A DNA stretch of 33,613 nt from Candidatus Dormiibacterota bacterium (GTDB lineage Bacteria > Chloroflexota > Dormibacteria > Aeolococcales > Aeolococcaceae): positions 1 through 33,613 of the forward strand of contig PLOF01000127.1 of NCBI GenBank assembly GCA_003142035.1, in the 5' to 3' direction. Position 1 is the stretch's first letter; each line of letters starts with the position of its first letter. Below, one piece after another: positions 25,355-33,163 of this stretch. The position numbers were made by a program, and so were the translations under genes. The notes beneath the pieces are model-generated. The model was not told the DNA's origin. It ran no database searches and saw only the letters and a list, made by a program, of their open reading frames with translations.

Positions 25355-25459
25355 GGCCCCCTGGATCGCAATGGGCCAGGGGGCCGTCTCGTCGCCGGGT
25401 CGGTGACCCGGCCGGCGCATTGCCGGCCGAGCCCCCGCCCGCCCACCTCAGGAGGTGGG
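25355..25459 (-). other. Array of four hairpins between binding protein and cellobiose phosphorylase
   Basis: In the 179-bp gap four inverted repeats stand almost end to end: CCCACCTC-AG-GAGGTGGG (25442-25459), GGCCGGC-GCATT-GCCGGCC (25410-25428), CCGGGTC-GGT-GACCCGG (25395-25411) and GGCCCCCTGG with its complement across an 11-nt loop (25355-25385). The last ends 22 nt before the phosphorylase start. Such structures after a binding-protein gene commonly stabilise its 3' end or attenuate readthrough; either fits. Confidence 0.65.
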
Positions 25460-25511
25460 GCCTATTCGGTTGTGATCGCTGACCGACGGGTCAGCTGGAT
25501 CCCTTGATCCG

Positions 25512-27317
25512 TTAAGAGGCCACCGGCTTCAGCTGCATGAGGATGTAGGGAAGCTCGGGGTCGTTCGGGGAGGGGTCCATGTACGGGTTGCTGGCGCTCG
25601 GCCAACCGGTGTAGTGGGCAGTGCTGTAGACGTTCCAGTCGGCACCGTAGAGAACGGGTGCGTCAGGAATCTGGGTCGCCATGATTCCCTCGAGGGTGGC
25701 GATCGACGAGGCGATGGTTGCCTGGCCGGCCGAGGTGGTCGGGTCGGCGCCCTCGTACTGCGTCAGAGCGGTCTGAGCAGCCGGGGAGTTGAACTGGCTG
25801 TAGTCACCAGATGCGCAGACAACAGGAGTGCCCGAGCAGTTGATGCTGTAGTCAAGCCAGTTGTCGAGCTGAACAAAGGGGATGTTCCCACCAGCGCCCC
25901 AGTGGAGTGCGGTCTGGAACTGGCCGTTGTTCATGGCGTCCTGCCACTGGGTGTAACCACCGGTCGCGTTGTCCGTGGTCACGTCCATGCCCTCACCCTG
26001 GAGCTGGCCCGAGATCTCGCTCGCGTCCGCCCAGTAGTCCGAGAAGGCCTCGGGGTCCCAGATCGAGAACTTGATAATGGCGCCGCCCTTGTTCCAGCAG
26101 TTGGCCACGACGGTGCCGTCGCAGTTGGCCTCGGTCGAGGTGCCCCAGTTCGCCGGTGCGGTGTAGCCGTCGCCTTCGAGGACGCTCTGGACGGTCGCGC
26201 CGGTCCAGCTGGGAACGCTGGTCGGGGTCGCTGCCGCGTCAACCGGCAGGTCGTTGGTGTACGTGGCGTTCGGGTACGCCTTCAGCTGTGCGGGGTTAAG
26301 TCCGCCTGCGGAGGTGGCAGCGGCCTCATAGCCGGACTCTCCGATCGAGGAGAGGACGGTGCGGTCGATGCCCAGACTCACAGCCTGACGAACGGCCACA
26401 TCGCCGATGCCGGTCGCACCGCCGTTGCCCGTGCCCAGGTTGAAGTCCAGGGTGACCGTGTTGCCCGAGGCGTACCAGACGTGGTTCGTGTTCGGGTTCA
26501 GGTCGATGTAGTTGGCGACAACGCTCGGGATCTCGTTCCCGGCCCAGTCCAGCGTGTTGCTGTCAAGGGCTTCGGTCGCGGCGTTGTTGGTGGACTCGTT
26601 CGGAACCACGATTTCCGACTCGGGCGGTGTGCCGCCCCAGTAGTGGGGGTTTGGCTTGAACTTGACGGCCTGGGTGCTGAAGCTGTCCAGCATGAACGGG
26701 CCGGTGCCCACGGGGTTCGCGACGGGTGCCTTGCTCGGGTCGGTCCCGATCGGGAAGGCGCTCGCCTGCGTGATGTAGGTGCTGCCAAGGATCGACCAGA
26801 GGTTGGTGTACTGCGGGCTGGCGAAGGTCAGGGTGACGACCTGGCCGCTCACCGACGGGGCAGCGCTCTGGGTCGGAACGCCGCTGTAGTCGGCGTCCGG
26901 GAAGGCCTTGATCAGCGCGAAGGTGTTGGCGACGTCGTTGGCGGTCATCGTCGAGCCGTCACTGAACTTGACGTTCGGCTTCACCGTGATCGCCAGCTCC
27001 GCGCCACCGTTCTCGAACTGGTACGAGCTCGCCATCCAGGGGTGCATGCCCGAGGTAGCGGGGTTGAGCGCGTCCATCTCGTAGAGCGGCTCGTAGACCA
27101 AGCTGGTCAGGTTCAATCCGTGTGCGAGCGAGCTGCTCTCGTACGGGTTGAAGTCCTGGGTGAAGGTGACCCCGGTGGTGGCCTCCTCGTACAGCGCTGG
27201 GCCGACTGCCGTTGCAGGGGCAGTCGAAGACGACGACGTCGTCGATGACGTGCTGCCGCATGCGGCCACCCCCAGGGCGACTCCCGCGGCAACTACTGCG
27301 ATCTTTCCAAGGTTCAT
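25512..27317 (-). CDS. ABC transporter solute-binding lipoprotein, family 5 (cello-oligosaccharide candidate)
   Basis: A 601-aa extracytoplasmic binding protein of the peptide/nickel/oligosaccharide class (DppA/OppA fold). The signal peptide MNLGKIAVVAAGVALGVAAC ends in a lipobox with Cys20, followed by a Ser/Thr linker. Family blocks include LVYEPLYEMDALNP, ITVKPNVKFSDGSTMTANDVANTFALI, PVGTGPFMLDSF, FKPNPHYWGGTPP, AVRQAVSLGIDR and a C-terminal PYILMQLKPV. Members of this class with peptide-type permeases bind cellobiose in Thermotoga and Pyrococcus. The downstream cellobiose phosphorylase makes the same ligand likely here. The gene follows oppF after 214 bp. GGAG is 13 nt upstream of the ATG, somewhat far, so translation initiation may involve local structure. 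A peptide ligand cannot be excluded by sequence. Confidence 0.93.
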   Translation of the reverse strand: MNLGKIAVVAAGVALGVAACGSTSSTTSSSSTAPATAVGPALYEEATTGVTFTQDFNPYESSSLAHGLNLTSLVYEPLYEMDALNPATSGMHPWMASSYQFENGGAELAITVKPNVKFSDGSTMTANDVANTFALIKAFPDADYSGVPTQSAAPSVSGQVVTLTFASPQYTNLWSILGSTYITQASAFPIGTDPSKAPVANPVGTGPFMLDSFSTQAVKFKPNPHYWGGTPPESEIVVPNESTNNAATEALDSNTLDWAGNEIPSVVANYIDLNPNTNHVWYASGNTVTLDFNLGTGNGGATGIGDVAVRQAVSLGIDRTVLSSIGESGYEAAATSAGGLNPAQLKAYPNATYTNDLPVDAAATPTSVPSWTGATVQSVLEGDGYTAPANWGTSTEANCDGTVVANCWNKGGAIIKFSIWDPEAFSDYWADASEISGQLQGEGMDVTTDNATGGYTQWQDAMNNGQFQTALHWGAGGNIPFVQLDNWLDYSINCSGTPVVCASGDYSQFNSPAAQTALTQYEGADPTTSAGQATIASSIATLEGIMATQIPDAPVLYGADWNVYSTAHYTGWPSASNPYMDPSPNDPELPYILMQLKPVAS

Positions 27318-27531
27318 CTAGCTACACGATCTCCGTGAGGCACGACCCGATGGGGCCGTGCATTGCTGATGTGATGTCGCCGGCAGGTGTCTGGCGCGAC
27401 GGAGGCCGCCTGCGGCCGGCTGTCCCCATGGGGGGCCGACCTCTTGCCTCCGCTCGTCCCTCGGGGCCGGCGGAACCCGGGAAGCTACTCCATGCTCCGA
27501 TCCTCCTCAGTCCTCCTCATCTGGGTGGTGC
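27318..27531 (-). other. oppF-to-binding-protein gap with tandem ribosome sites and a possible 11-codon ORF
   Basis: Right after the oppF stop, the minus strand carries two GAGGAGGA-type sequences (TCCTCCTCA twice at 27501-27509 and 27511-27519 on the plus strand). An ATG overlapping the first opens the frame MRRTEEDRSME, which ends in TAG. A GGCCGC-CT-GCGGCC stem lies at 27404-27417. A binding-protein promoter may be here but none was recognised. Whether the mini-ORF is translated is unknown. Confidence 0.3.
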
Positions 27532-28623
27532 CTATTTGGGTGGCGCGGCCGAGGGCCGCATGGACGTGGAGCTGGCCTTCGCGGCGACCACTTCCGGGTT
27601 GTCGGGGACACGACGCGACGAGTCGACGTGGAGCCAGCAGTTGGAGGCGTGCCCGGGGCCGACGGTGACGCTCGGTGGGGCCGTCGTGCTGCAGATCGCC
27701 ATGGCGTGGGGGCAGCGCGGGTGGAACCGGCAGCCGCTGGGCGGGGTGATCAGGCTGGGCGGTGCTCCGCTTCCGGCCAGGCTCGGCGGCTCGGCGCGGT
27801 CTGGGTCCGGTGCGGCGGAGAGCAGCAGCTGAGTGTAGGGGTGGGCCGGATAATCGGTGAGGCGCGTACTGGGGGCGGTCTCCACCACCTGCCCCGCGTA
27901 CATCACGACGATCGTGTCGGCGAGATAGCGGGCGGAGGCGATGTCGTGAGTGACATAGAGGATCGCCAGGCGGTCGCGATCGCGCAGGTCCGCGAGCAGG
28001 TTGAGGATGCCGAGGCGGATCGACACGTCGAGCATCGACACCGGCTCGTCGGCGAGCAGCACTCGGGGGCGGACCGAGAGCGCACGGGCGATGGCCACGC
28101 GCTGACGCTGGCCGCCGGAGAGCTCGTGGGGGAACTTCCGGGTGAACTGCTGAGGAGGCTCGAGGGCGACGCGGCGAAGCAGTTCCTCGACCGCCTCGTT
28201 CACATCGTCACCACCCAGGTGGTGGATCGTGAGCGGCCTGACCAGGTTATAGCTGATGCGGTGAATCGGGTTGAGCGAGGCGAAGGGGTCCTGAAAGACC
28301 ATCTGGACCTGCCGCGCGTAGCTGCGGGGCCGCCCGTGCGGCACCGGCTTCCCGTCGAGCCGCACCTCGCCGCCGTCGGGGTTGATGATCTTGGCCAGCA
28401 TCCGGGCGACGGTGGTCTTCCCGGAGCCGCTCTCCCCCACCAGCGCGGTCACCGTTCCCGCTGCGAGGGCGATCGTGACGTCGTCCACCGCGAAGAGCCG
28501 CGCCGTGCCGGCGAAGAGGCCGCGGCCATGCTTGACCGAGAAGTACTTGGTGAGGCCGCGCCCTTCCAGCACGGGAGTGACGGACACAGGCGGGGTCGCG
28601 GCCTGCTGGGCGGTGATGCTCAT
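27532..28623 (-). CDS. ABC transporter ATPase, OppF/DppF type
   Basis: A 363-aa cytoplasmic ATPase energising uptake together with the OppD-type partner. Seen: GRGLTKYFSVKHG, Walker A GESGSGKTT, the family-typical MVFQDPFASLNPIHRI Q-loop, signature LSGGQRQRVAIARAL, Walker B RVLLADEPVSMLD, TH switch in YVTHD, and the C-terminal peptide-transporter motif CRFHPRCPHAMAIC. The ATG at 28621-28623 overlaps the oppD stop (ATGA) and has AGGAGG 8 nt upstream. A longer frame adds 33 residues inside oppD and was rejected. It is the last of the four transporter-complex genes before the 214-bp gap. Confidence 0.95.
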   Translation of the reverse strand: MSITAQQAATPPVSVTPVLEGRGLTKYFSVKHGRGLFAGTARLFAVDDVTIALAAGTVTALVGESGSGKTTVARMLAKIINPDGGEVRLDGKPVPHGRPRSYARQVQMVFQDPFASLNPIHRISYNLVRPLTIHHLGGDDVNEAVEELLRRVALEPPQQFTRKFPHELSGGQRQRVAIARALSVRPRVLLADEPVSMLDVSIRLGILNLLADLRDRDRLAILYVTHDIASARYLADTIVVMYAGQVVETAPSTRLTDYPAHPYTQLLLSAAPDPDRAEPPSLAGSGAPPSLITPPSGCRFHPRCPHAMAICSTTAPPSVTVGPGHASNCWLHVDSSRRVPDNPEVVAAKASSTSMRPSAAPPK

Positions 28624-29762
28624 CGTGCGACCCTCCTGGTCGCGGCGGACAGGCCCCGGTCGCCGGGATCGGCCACGGCCAGCTCGGTCGGAACGGTGGC
28701 GCCGTCGGAGTGGAGCCAGCACGCCGCCTCGCGTCCGGAGGCGTCGATCCGGGTGAGCACGGGTGTCTCCTTTCTGCAGCGCTCCATCGCCCAGGGACAG
28801 CGGGGGTGGAAGGAACAGCCCGAGGGGAGCGCGCGCAGATCGGGTGGCGAGCCCGGAATCCCCTCCATCGGCTTGCGCTCCCCGTGCATGGGCGGGAAGC
28901 AGTGCAGCAGCCCGTAGGTGTAGGGAACGCGCGGTGCACGGAACAGCGAGGCAGCCGGAGCGCGCTCCATCAGCCGGCCGGCGTACATGACCACGATCTC
29001 GTCGGCCAGCTCCACCAGCAGGGAGAGGTCATGGGTGATGAAGAGGGCGGCGAACCCGAGACGGTCCCGCAGCCCCATCAACTCCTCGAGGATCTCGCGC
29101 TGGGTCACCACGTCGAGGGCGGTCGTCGGCTCGTCCAGGATCATGACCTGTGGCTCGAGAGCCAGGGCCATGGCGATCATGGCCCGCTGGCGCATGCCAC
29201 CCGAAAGCTCGTGAGAGTAGCTGCGCAGCCGGTCCCCGGTCATCCCCACCATCTCCAGCAACTCGACACCCCGATCCCATCTCTGCGCCGAAGAGAGGTG
29301 CGGACGGTGGACCTTGAGGAGGTCGTCGAACTGGGCTCCGATCGTGATGACCGGGTTGAGAGCGTTGAGCGCACTCTGGAAAACGACAGAGATCTCCGAC
29401 CAGCGCACCCGGCGCAGCGCCGCCTCATCGGCCCGCAGCAGGTCGATGGTCGCGCCCGAGCTCTCGCCCTCGACAGGCCGGGGGTGGAAGAGCACCTCAC
29501 CGCCGGTGATCACACCGGGGGACCGCAGCAGCCGGATGGCCGCCATGGAGAGCGTGGACTTGCCGCTCCCGCTCTCCCCGGCCAGGCCCAACACCTGACC
29601 GCGGCGCAGGACCAGGTCGCAATCCACGACCGCGTGAACGGCCTCGGTGCCGAAGCCGTAATCGACGTTGAGCCCGCGGATCTCCAGCACCGGCTCCGCC
29701 TGGCGCGTGAAGCTGTGGGAGGGCGTGCTCGGCGCCGGTGCGGAGGGCGACATCTCGCTCAT
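28620..29762 (-). CDS. ABC transporter ATPase, OppD/DppD type
   Basis: A 380-aa cytoplasmic ATPase and partner of the OppF-type subunit. Visible: VLEIRGLNVDYGFGTEAVHAVVDCDL, Walker A GESGSGKST, VVFQSALNALNPV, signature ELSGGMRQRAMIAMAL, Walker B VMILDEPTTALDVVTQ, FITHDLSLL and the C-terminal CSFHPRCPWAMERC followed by CWLH. Residues 1-25 form a Pro/Ser-rich leader. The start has GGGAG at 6-nt spacing and overlaps the oppC stop by ATGA, so subunits are made in coupled fashion. Confidence 0.95.
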   Translation of the reverse strand: MSEMSPSAPAPSTPSHSFTRQAEPVLEIRGLNVDYGFGTEAVHAVVDCDLVLRRGQVLGLAGESGSGKSTLSMAAIRLLRSPGVITGGEVLFHPRPVEGESSGATIDLLRADEAALRRVRWSEISVVFQSALNALNPVITIGAQFDDLLKVHRPHLSSAQRWDRGVELLEMVGMTGDRLRSYSHELSGGMRQRAMIAMALALEPQVMILDEPTTALDVVTQREILEELMGLRDRLGFAALFITHDLSLLVELADEIVVMYAGRLMERAPAASLFRAPRVPYTYGLLHCFPPMHGERKPMEGIPGSPPDLRALPSGCSFHPRCPWAMERCRKETPVLTRIDASGREAACWLHSDGATVPTELAVADPGDRGLSAATRRVAR

Positions 29763-30901
29763 CGGGCGCTCCCTTCACGACCATCGTTGCTGCCGGATAC
29801 CGACGAGACAGGGGCCTTCTGACCGCCCACCACCGGGGTGAACCCGAGCGTGGCGCGGAAGCCGATTCCCGCCTTTCGGGCGGCTTTCCGGGTGAGGCCG
29901 ACGGCCCGCAGCCGCGGGTTGATGAACTCGTCGATCCCGAAGTTGAGCAGGGCCAGCGAGGTGCCAACCAGGGCGATGCAGATTCCCGGAGGCAGCCACC
30001 ACCACCAGTAGCCGGTGTTGACCGCGTTGTTGTCGAACACCTGCTGGAGCATGATGCCCCAGTTCCAGGGGCCTGCCGGCGAGGACGTGGGGGTCCCGGC
30101 CAGACCGAGGAAGGCGAGGGAGACATAGGCGCCGATCGCGTAGAGCGTGGTGAAGAGGAACGAGGAGGCGATGATCGGCAGCAGGTTCGGCATGACCTCC
30201 GCGAGGATGATGCGCAGGCGGCCCTCACCCGAGACGCGAGCCGCCTCGACGAAATCGCGGTTGCGCAGGGAGAGGGTTTGGGCGCGGAGCACCCTCGACC
30301 CATAGGCCCAGCCTGTCAGGGCCACGATTAACCCGATGACGATGACGCTGGTGTCCGCTCCGGGGACGTAGCTCGCGAGCACGATCAGGAGCGGCAGTCC
30401 GGGGATCGCCAGGAAGACGTTGGAGAGCAGCGACAGGCCCTCGTCGGCGCTTCCACCCAGGTACCCGGCGCTGACCCCGACCAGAATCGAGAGCGCGGTC
30501 GCCACCAGGCCGGCCAGGAAGGCGACCACCAGGGTGGGACGCGTCGCGTTGAGGAGCTGCGACCAGACGTCCTGGCCCAGCAGCGTGGTCCCGAGCGGGT
30601 GGGCCGACGACGGGCCGAGCGGCACCTCCAGCGGAACGTATCCGCCCGGCACGCCATCCTTGATCTCGCCGATGCAGAGGCCGGGGCCCTGCTGGCACGT
30701 GATCTTCACCCAGTTCTGGTTGATCTCGTTGGGGCTGTAGGGCGAGATGATCGGGCCGATGATGGCGAGCACCGCGAAGACGGCCAGGATGACCAGCCCG
30801 GCGATGATCTTCGGCGACCGGGGGAACCGGATCGCCCGCGAGCCGCGGGCCGTAGGTGCCGGCTCGGGGCCGGCGAGCAGGGTGGTGACGTCGGTGCTCA
30901 T
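29759..30901 (-). CDS. ABC transporter permease, OppC/DppC type
   Basis: A 380-aa membrane subunit. The first helix (KIIAGLVILAVFAVLAIIGPIISPYSPNEINQNW) is followed by an extended external segment with a Cys pair (CQQGPGLC), then HPLGTTLLGQDVWSQLLNATRPTLVVAFLAG, the family start of the core domain. The EAA-like loop reads RVLRAQTLSLRNRDFVEAARVSGEGRLRIILAEVMPNL. The C-terminus lengthens by roughly 40 residues beyond usual OppC proteins (RKAARKAGIGFRATLGF...). I chose ATG at 30899-30901, preceded by AGGAGG at 9-nt spacing, over a GTG 8 codons upstream. Four nucleotides separate it from the oppB stop. Confidence 0.94.
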   Translation of the reverse strand: MSTDVTTLLAGPEPAPTARGSRAIRFPRSPKIIAGLVILAVFAVLAIIGPIISPYSPNEINQNWVKITCQQGPGLCIGEIKDGVPGGYVPLEVPLGPSSAHPLGTTLLGQDVWSQLLNATRPTLVVAFLAGLVATALSILVGVSAGYLGGSADEGLSLLSNVFLAIPGLPLLIVLASYVPGADTSVIVIGLIVALTGWAYGSRVLRAQTLSLRNRDFVEAARVSGEGRLRIILAEVMPNLLPIIASSFLFTTLYAIGAYVSLAFLGLAGTPTSSPAGPWNWGIMLQQVFDNNAVNTGYWWWWLPPGICIALVGTSLALLNFGIDEFINPRLRAVGLTRKAARKAGIGFRATLGFTPVVGGQKAPVSSVSGSNDGREGSAR

Positions 30902-30905
30902 CGGG

Positions 30906-31886
30906 TCAGGCCTCCTGGCGGGCACGGGGGTCGATGAACGCGTACACGACGTCGGCGATCAGGTTGGCGGCCAGCACCACCAGGACAATGACCACGAAGA
31001 CCCCCTGCACCAGCGGGTAGTCGTGGTTGATCACCGCCTTGAAGAGGAGATAGCCGATCCCCGGGTAGTTGAAGACCACCTCGACGAGGAGCTGGCCGGC
31101 AACCACCAGGCTGATGGCCAGCGAGAAGTTGGACACGGAGGGAAGGATCGCGTTGCGGGCCGCGTACCAGACCACCCGGCGCGAGTGCAGCCCCTTGGCC
31201 CGGGCCACCAGGACGAAGTCCTCGTCCATCGTGGTGAGCATCTGGTTGCGCATGCCGAGGATGAAGCCGGCCGCCGAGGCCAACACCACCGTGAAGGCCG
31301 GCAGCAAGGCGTGATCGGCGATGCTCCCGAGGTAGCCCAGGCTCCACCCCGGCGTCAGCGTGATGTCATAGCCGTACTGGGGCGGGAACCACTTCAGAAT
31401 GCTGGCGAAGACCTCGATGAGGACCATCGCCAGGAAGAAGTAGGGGATGGCCTGGAAGAAGGTGGCACTCGGCACCACCCAGTCGAGCCGCGATCCGCGC
31501 CGCCAGCCGAGGAAGATGCCGATGGTGGTCCCGAGGAGGAAGCTGATCACCGTGGCCACCCCGAGGAGCCCGATGGTCCAGGGCAGGTAGGCCGCGATCA
31601 GGGTGGTCACCGGCTGGCTGCTCTCGAAGTACGAGACCCCGAGGTTGCCGTGGAAGAGGTTCCCCCAGTACTGCAGGTACTGGACGAGGAGGTTGGAGTG
31701 GTTGAAGACGCCGAACTCCAGCTCGAGCGCCTTGACGCAGTACGGGTTGCACCCGTGAATTGAGGCGTTGGCGATGATGCCGGCCACGGGATCCCCCGGG
31801 ACCATCCGGGGCAGGAAGAAGCTGACCGTGATCGCGACCCAGGCCGCGATCACGTAGAAACCTACCCGGCGGGCGATGAAACGCAC
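30906..31886 (-). CDS. ABC transporter permease, OppB/DppB type
   Basis: A 326-aa membrane subunit with about six helices. The N-terminus FIARRVGFYVIAAWVAITVSFFLPRMVPGDPV is the classical DppB start. PWTIGLLGVATVISFLLGTTIGIFLGWRRGSRLDW and RNQMLTTMDEDFVLVARAKGLHSRRVVWYAARNAILPSVSNF (the EAA loop contacting the ATPases) follow. The C-terminal helix ends in FIDPRARQEA. The GTG start lies 2 nt after the lacI stop, with GGGGAGG 10 nt upstream inside lacI, so regulator and transporter are co-transcribed. Confidence 0.95.
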   Translation of the reverse strand: MRFIARRVGFYVIAAWVAITVSFFLPRMVPGDPVAGIIANASIHGCNPYCVKALELEFGVFNHSNLLVQYLQYWGNLFHGNLGVSYFESSQPVTTLIAAYLPWTIGLLGVATVISFLLGTTIGIFLGWRRGSRLDWVVPSATFFQAIPYFFLAMVLIEVFASILKWFPPQYGYDITLTPGWSLGYLGSIADHALLPAFTVVLASAAGFILGMRNQMLTTMDEDFVLVARAKGLHSRRVVWYAARNAILPSVSNFSLAISLVVAGQLLVEVVFNYPGIGYLLFKAVINHDYPLVQGVFVVIVLVVLAANLIADVVYAFIDPRARQEA

Positions 31887-31888
31887 GG

Positions 31889-32947
31889 TCAGACAGCCTC
31901 CCCTGTGGGCTTCGAAGCGACGGGGGCCGAGGAGAAGCGGACCTCGAGCCGTGTGGTCAGGAGCACCTTGCGGGGGGGCCGGTCCGGCGAATGGACGGCG
32001 TCGAGGAGCAGCCGGGCCATCTCGCGCCCCATCTCCTCTATGGGCTGACGGACGCTGCTGAGCGGCGGCTGGAGCCCGATGGCCATCGGGTCGTCGTCGT
32101 AGCCGACGACGGCCACGTCCTCGGGAACCCGGCGACCGGCCTGGTGCAGCGCCTCCAGGACGCCCACCGCCATCAGGTCTGAGGCGACGAACACGGCGTC
32201 GAGCTGGGGGCGCTTGACGAGGAGGAACCGCATCGCCCGGGCCCCGCCGTCGCGGGTGAAGTCGCCCGCCTCGATCAGGGCGTCGTCGGCGGGCAGGCCC
32301 GCGGCCTTCAGCCCCTCCTGGTAGCCGCGAAGCCGGTCCTGACCGGCCGGCACATCCTTGCGCCCGGTGACGGTGGCGATGGTCCGCCGTCCCCCGGCGA
32401 CCAGGTGGGCGACGGCGCGAGCAGATCCGGCTACGTTGTCCACGTCCACATGGTTGAAACGGTCGGCCTCGGTGGGACGCCCGCCGATGACGACCGGGAT
32501 GCCCCGGGAGGCAAGACGCGCCGGGAGCGGGTGAGCGCTCGGCAGCGAAACCAGCAGGGCTCCGTCGACGTGGCCGGCGGCGACGTAGCGCTCCACCCGG
32601 TCGGCATCTGAAGCCGTCTGGGGCGCGAGCAGGATCAGCTGCATGTCGCGTGAGGTGAGGACGTCGCCCAGCCCCCGGATGAGCCGGGGGAAGAAGGGGT
32701 CACCGAAGAGGAGGGTGGTGGGCTCGAAGACCACCAGCGCGACCGCGTCGCTGCGGCCGGTGGCCAGGGCCCGCCCTGCCTGGTTGGGGACGTAACCCAG
32801 CTTGCTCGCGGCCCGCTCGACAGCCCTGCGCGCGTCCGGGCTCACTCGAGGGTCAGAGGTGAGGACTCGGGACGCGGTCGCCCGCGAGACGCCGGCTGCC
32901 TGCGCCACCTCTTCCAGGGTCACTTTGGTGCCGTGAAAATCCTTCAT
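31889..32947 (-). CDS. LacI-family transcriptional regulator (CebR-like)
   Basis: A 352-aa repressor. The N-terminal helix-turn-helix reads VTLEEVAQAAGVSRATASRVLTSDPRVSPDARRAVERAASKLGYVPNQAGRAL, including the hinge helix. The effector domain continues with VALVVFEP, FPRLIRGLGDVLTSRDMQLILL, VVIGGRPTEADRFNHVDVDNVAGSARAVAHLVAGGRRTIATVTG and the C-terminal TTRLEVRFSS. Leading a cello-oligosaccharide locus, it is probably the local sensor, released by cellobiose or a related sugar as in CebR/CelR. A TTGACA promoter upstream gives a leader of only about 9 nt to the ATG at 32945-32947, which lacks a Shine-Dalgarno sequence. A GTG at 32921-32923 (VTLEE) is the alternative start. An operator-like sequence covers the predicted start point, fitting autoregulation. 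Confidence 0.95.
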   Translation of the reverse strand: MKDFHGTKVTLEEVAQAAGVSRATASRVLTSDPRVSPDARRAVERAASKLGYVPNQAGRALATGRSDAVALVVFEPTTLLFGDPFFPRLIRGLGDVLTSRDMQLILLAPQTASDADRVERYVAAGHVDGALLVSLPSAHPLPARLASRGIPVVIGGRPTEADRFNHVDVDNVAGSARAVAHLVAGGRRTIATVTGRKDVPAGQDRLRGYQEGLKAAGLPADDALIEAGDFTRDGGARAMRFLLVKRPQLDAVFVASDLMAVGVLEALHQAGRRVPEDVAVVGYDDDPMAIGLQPPLSSVRQPIEEMGREMARLLLDAVHSPDRPPRKVLLTTRLEVRFSSAPVASKPTGEAV

Positions 32948-32961
32948 TGGGAGCGGTTCCA
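32948..32961. promoter_or_regulatory. LacI-type operator candidate at +1 of the lacI-opp promoter
   Basis: TGGGAGCGGTTCCA differs at two positions from TGGGAGCGCTCCCA, the operator known for CebR/CelR cellulose regulators of actinobacteria. It covers the predicted transcription start and adjoins the lacI ATG, an effective repression position. Confidence 0.55.
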
Positions 32962-32962
32962 C

Positions 32963-32992
32963 ACTCTAGAGACGGCCCTCAGCGGGTGTCAA
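32963..32992 (-). promoter_or_regulatory. Sigma-70 promoter of the lacI-opp operon
   Basis: A perfect TTGACA (32992-32987) and TAGAGT (32968-32963) are separated by 18 nt on the minus strand. Transcription would start near 32956, about 9 nt before the lacI ATG. It is the best promoter match found in the window. Confidence 0.7.
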
Positions 32993-33037
32993 TCACCCCA
33001 ACGGGTGATTGGTGACGGCACTCACCCCGGTGGGTGA
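32990..33037. promoter_or_regulatory. Two TCACCC-N4-GGGTGA inverted repeats at and above the -35 box
   Basis: The first has 9-nt arms CAATCACCC (32990-32998) and GGGTGATTG (33003-33011) with a 4-nt spacer, overlapping TTGACA. The second, 29 bp away centre to centre, has TCACCC (33022-33027) and GGGTGA (33032-33037), again with a 4-nt spacer. The shared core and spacing indicate one dimeric regulator binding twice, distinct in sequence from the LacI-type sites. Confidence 0.55.
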
Positions 33038-33052
33038 TGCCGCCCTCCCATG

Positions 33053-33103
33053 CCCGCGGAGACGTCGTGAGAGCGCTCTCGGTGAGAGCGCTCTCTCCGC
33101 GGG
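33053..33103. promoter_or_regulatory. Nested palindrome element between the chemoreceptor gene and lacI
   Basis: Outer 10-nt arms CCCGCGGAGA (33053-33062) and TCTCCGCGGG (33094-33103) enclose two identical palindromes GAGAGCGCTCTC (33069-33080 and 33084-33095; the second shares two bases with the outer arm). The inner 14-mers repeat with a 15-bp period and share the AGCGCT core of CebR-type operators. The element could be a double LacI operator, the chemoreceptor terminator, or both. Confidence 0.55.
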
Positions 33104-33163
33104 ATGGACTGCCAATCACTCAGCCGCTGATCCGCCGGGTACCGGGGGCCGCGCTGCAGCCCG

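Noticed and set aside
32948-32962. GTG start for LacI at 32962
   Set aside because: It directly abuts the -10 box and would lie upstream of the predicted transcription start.
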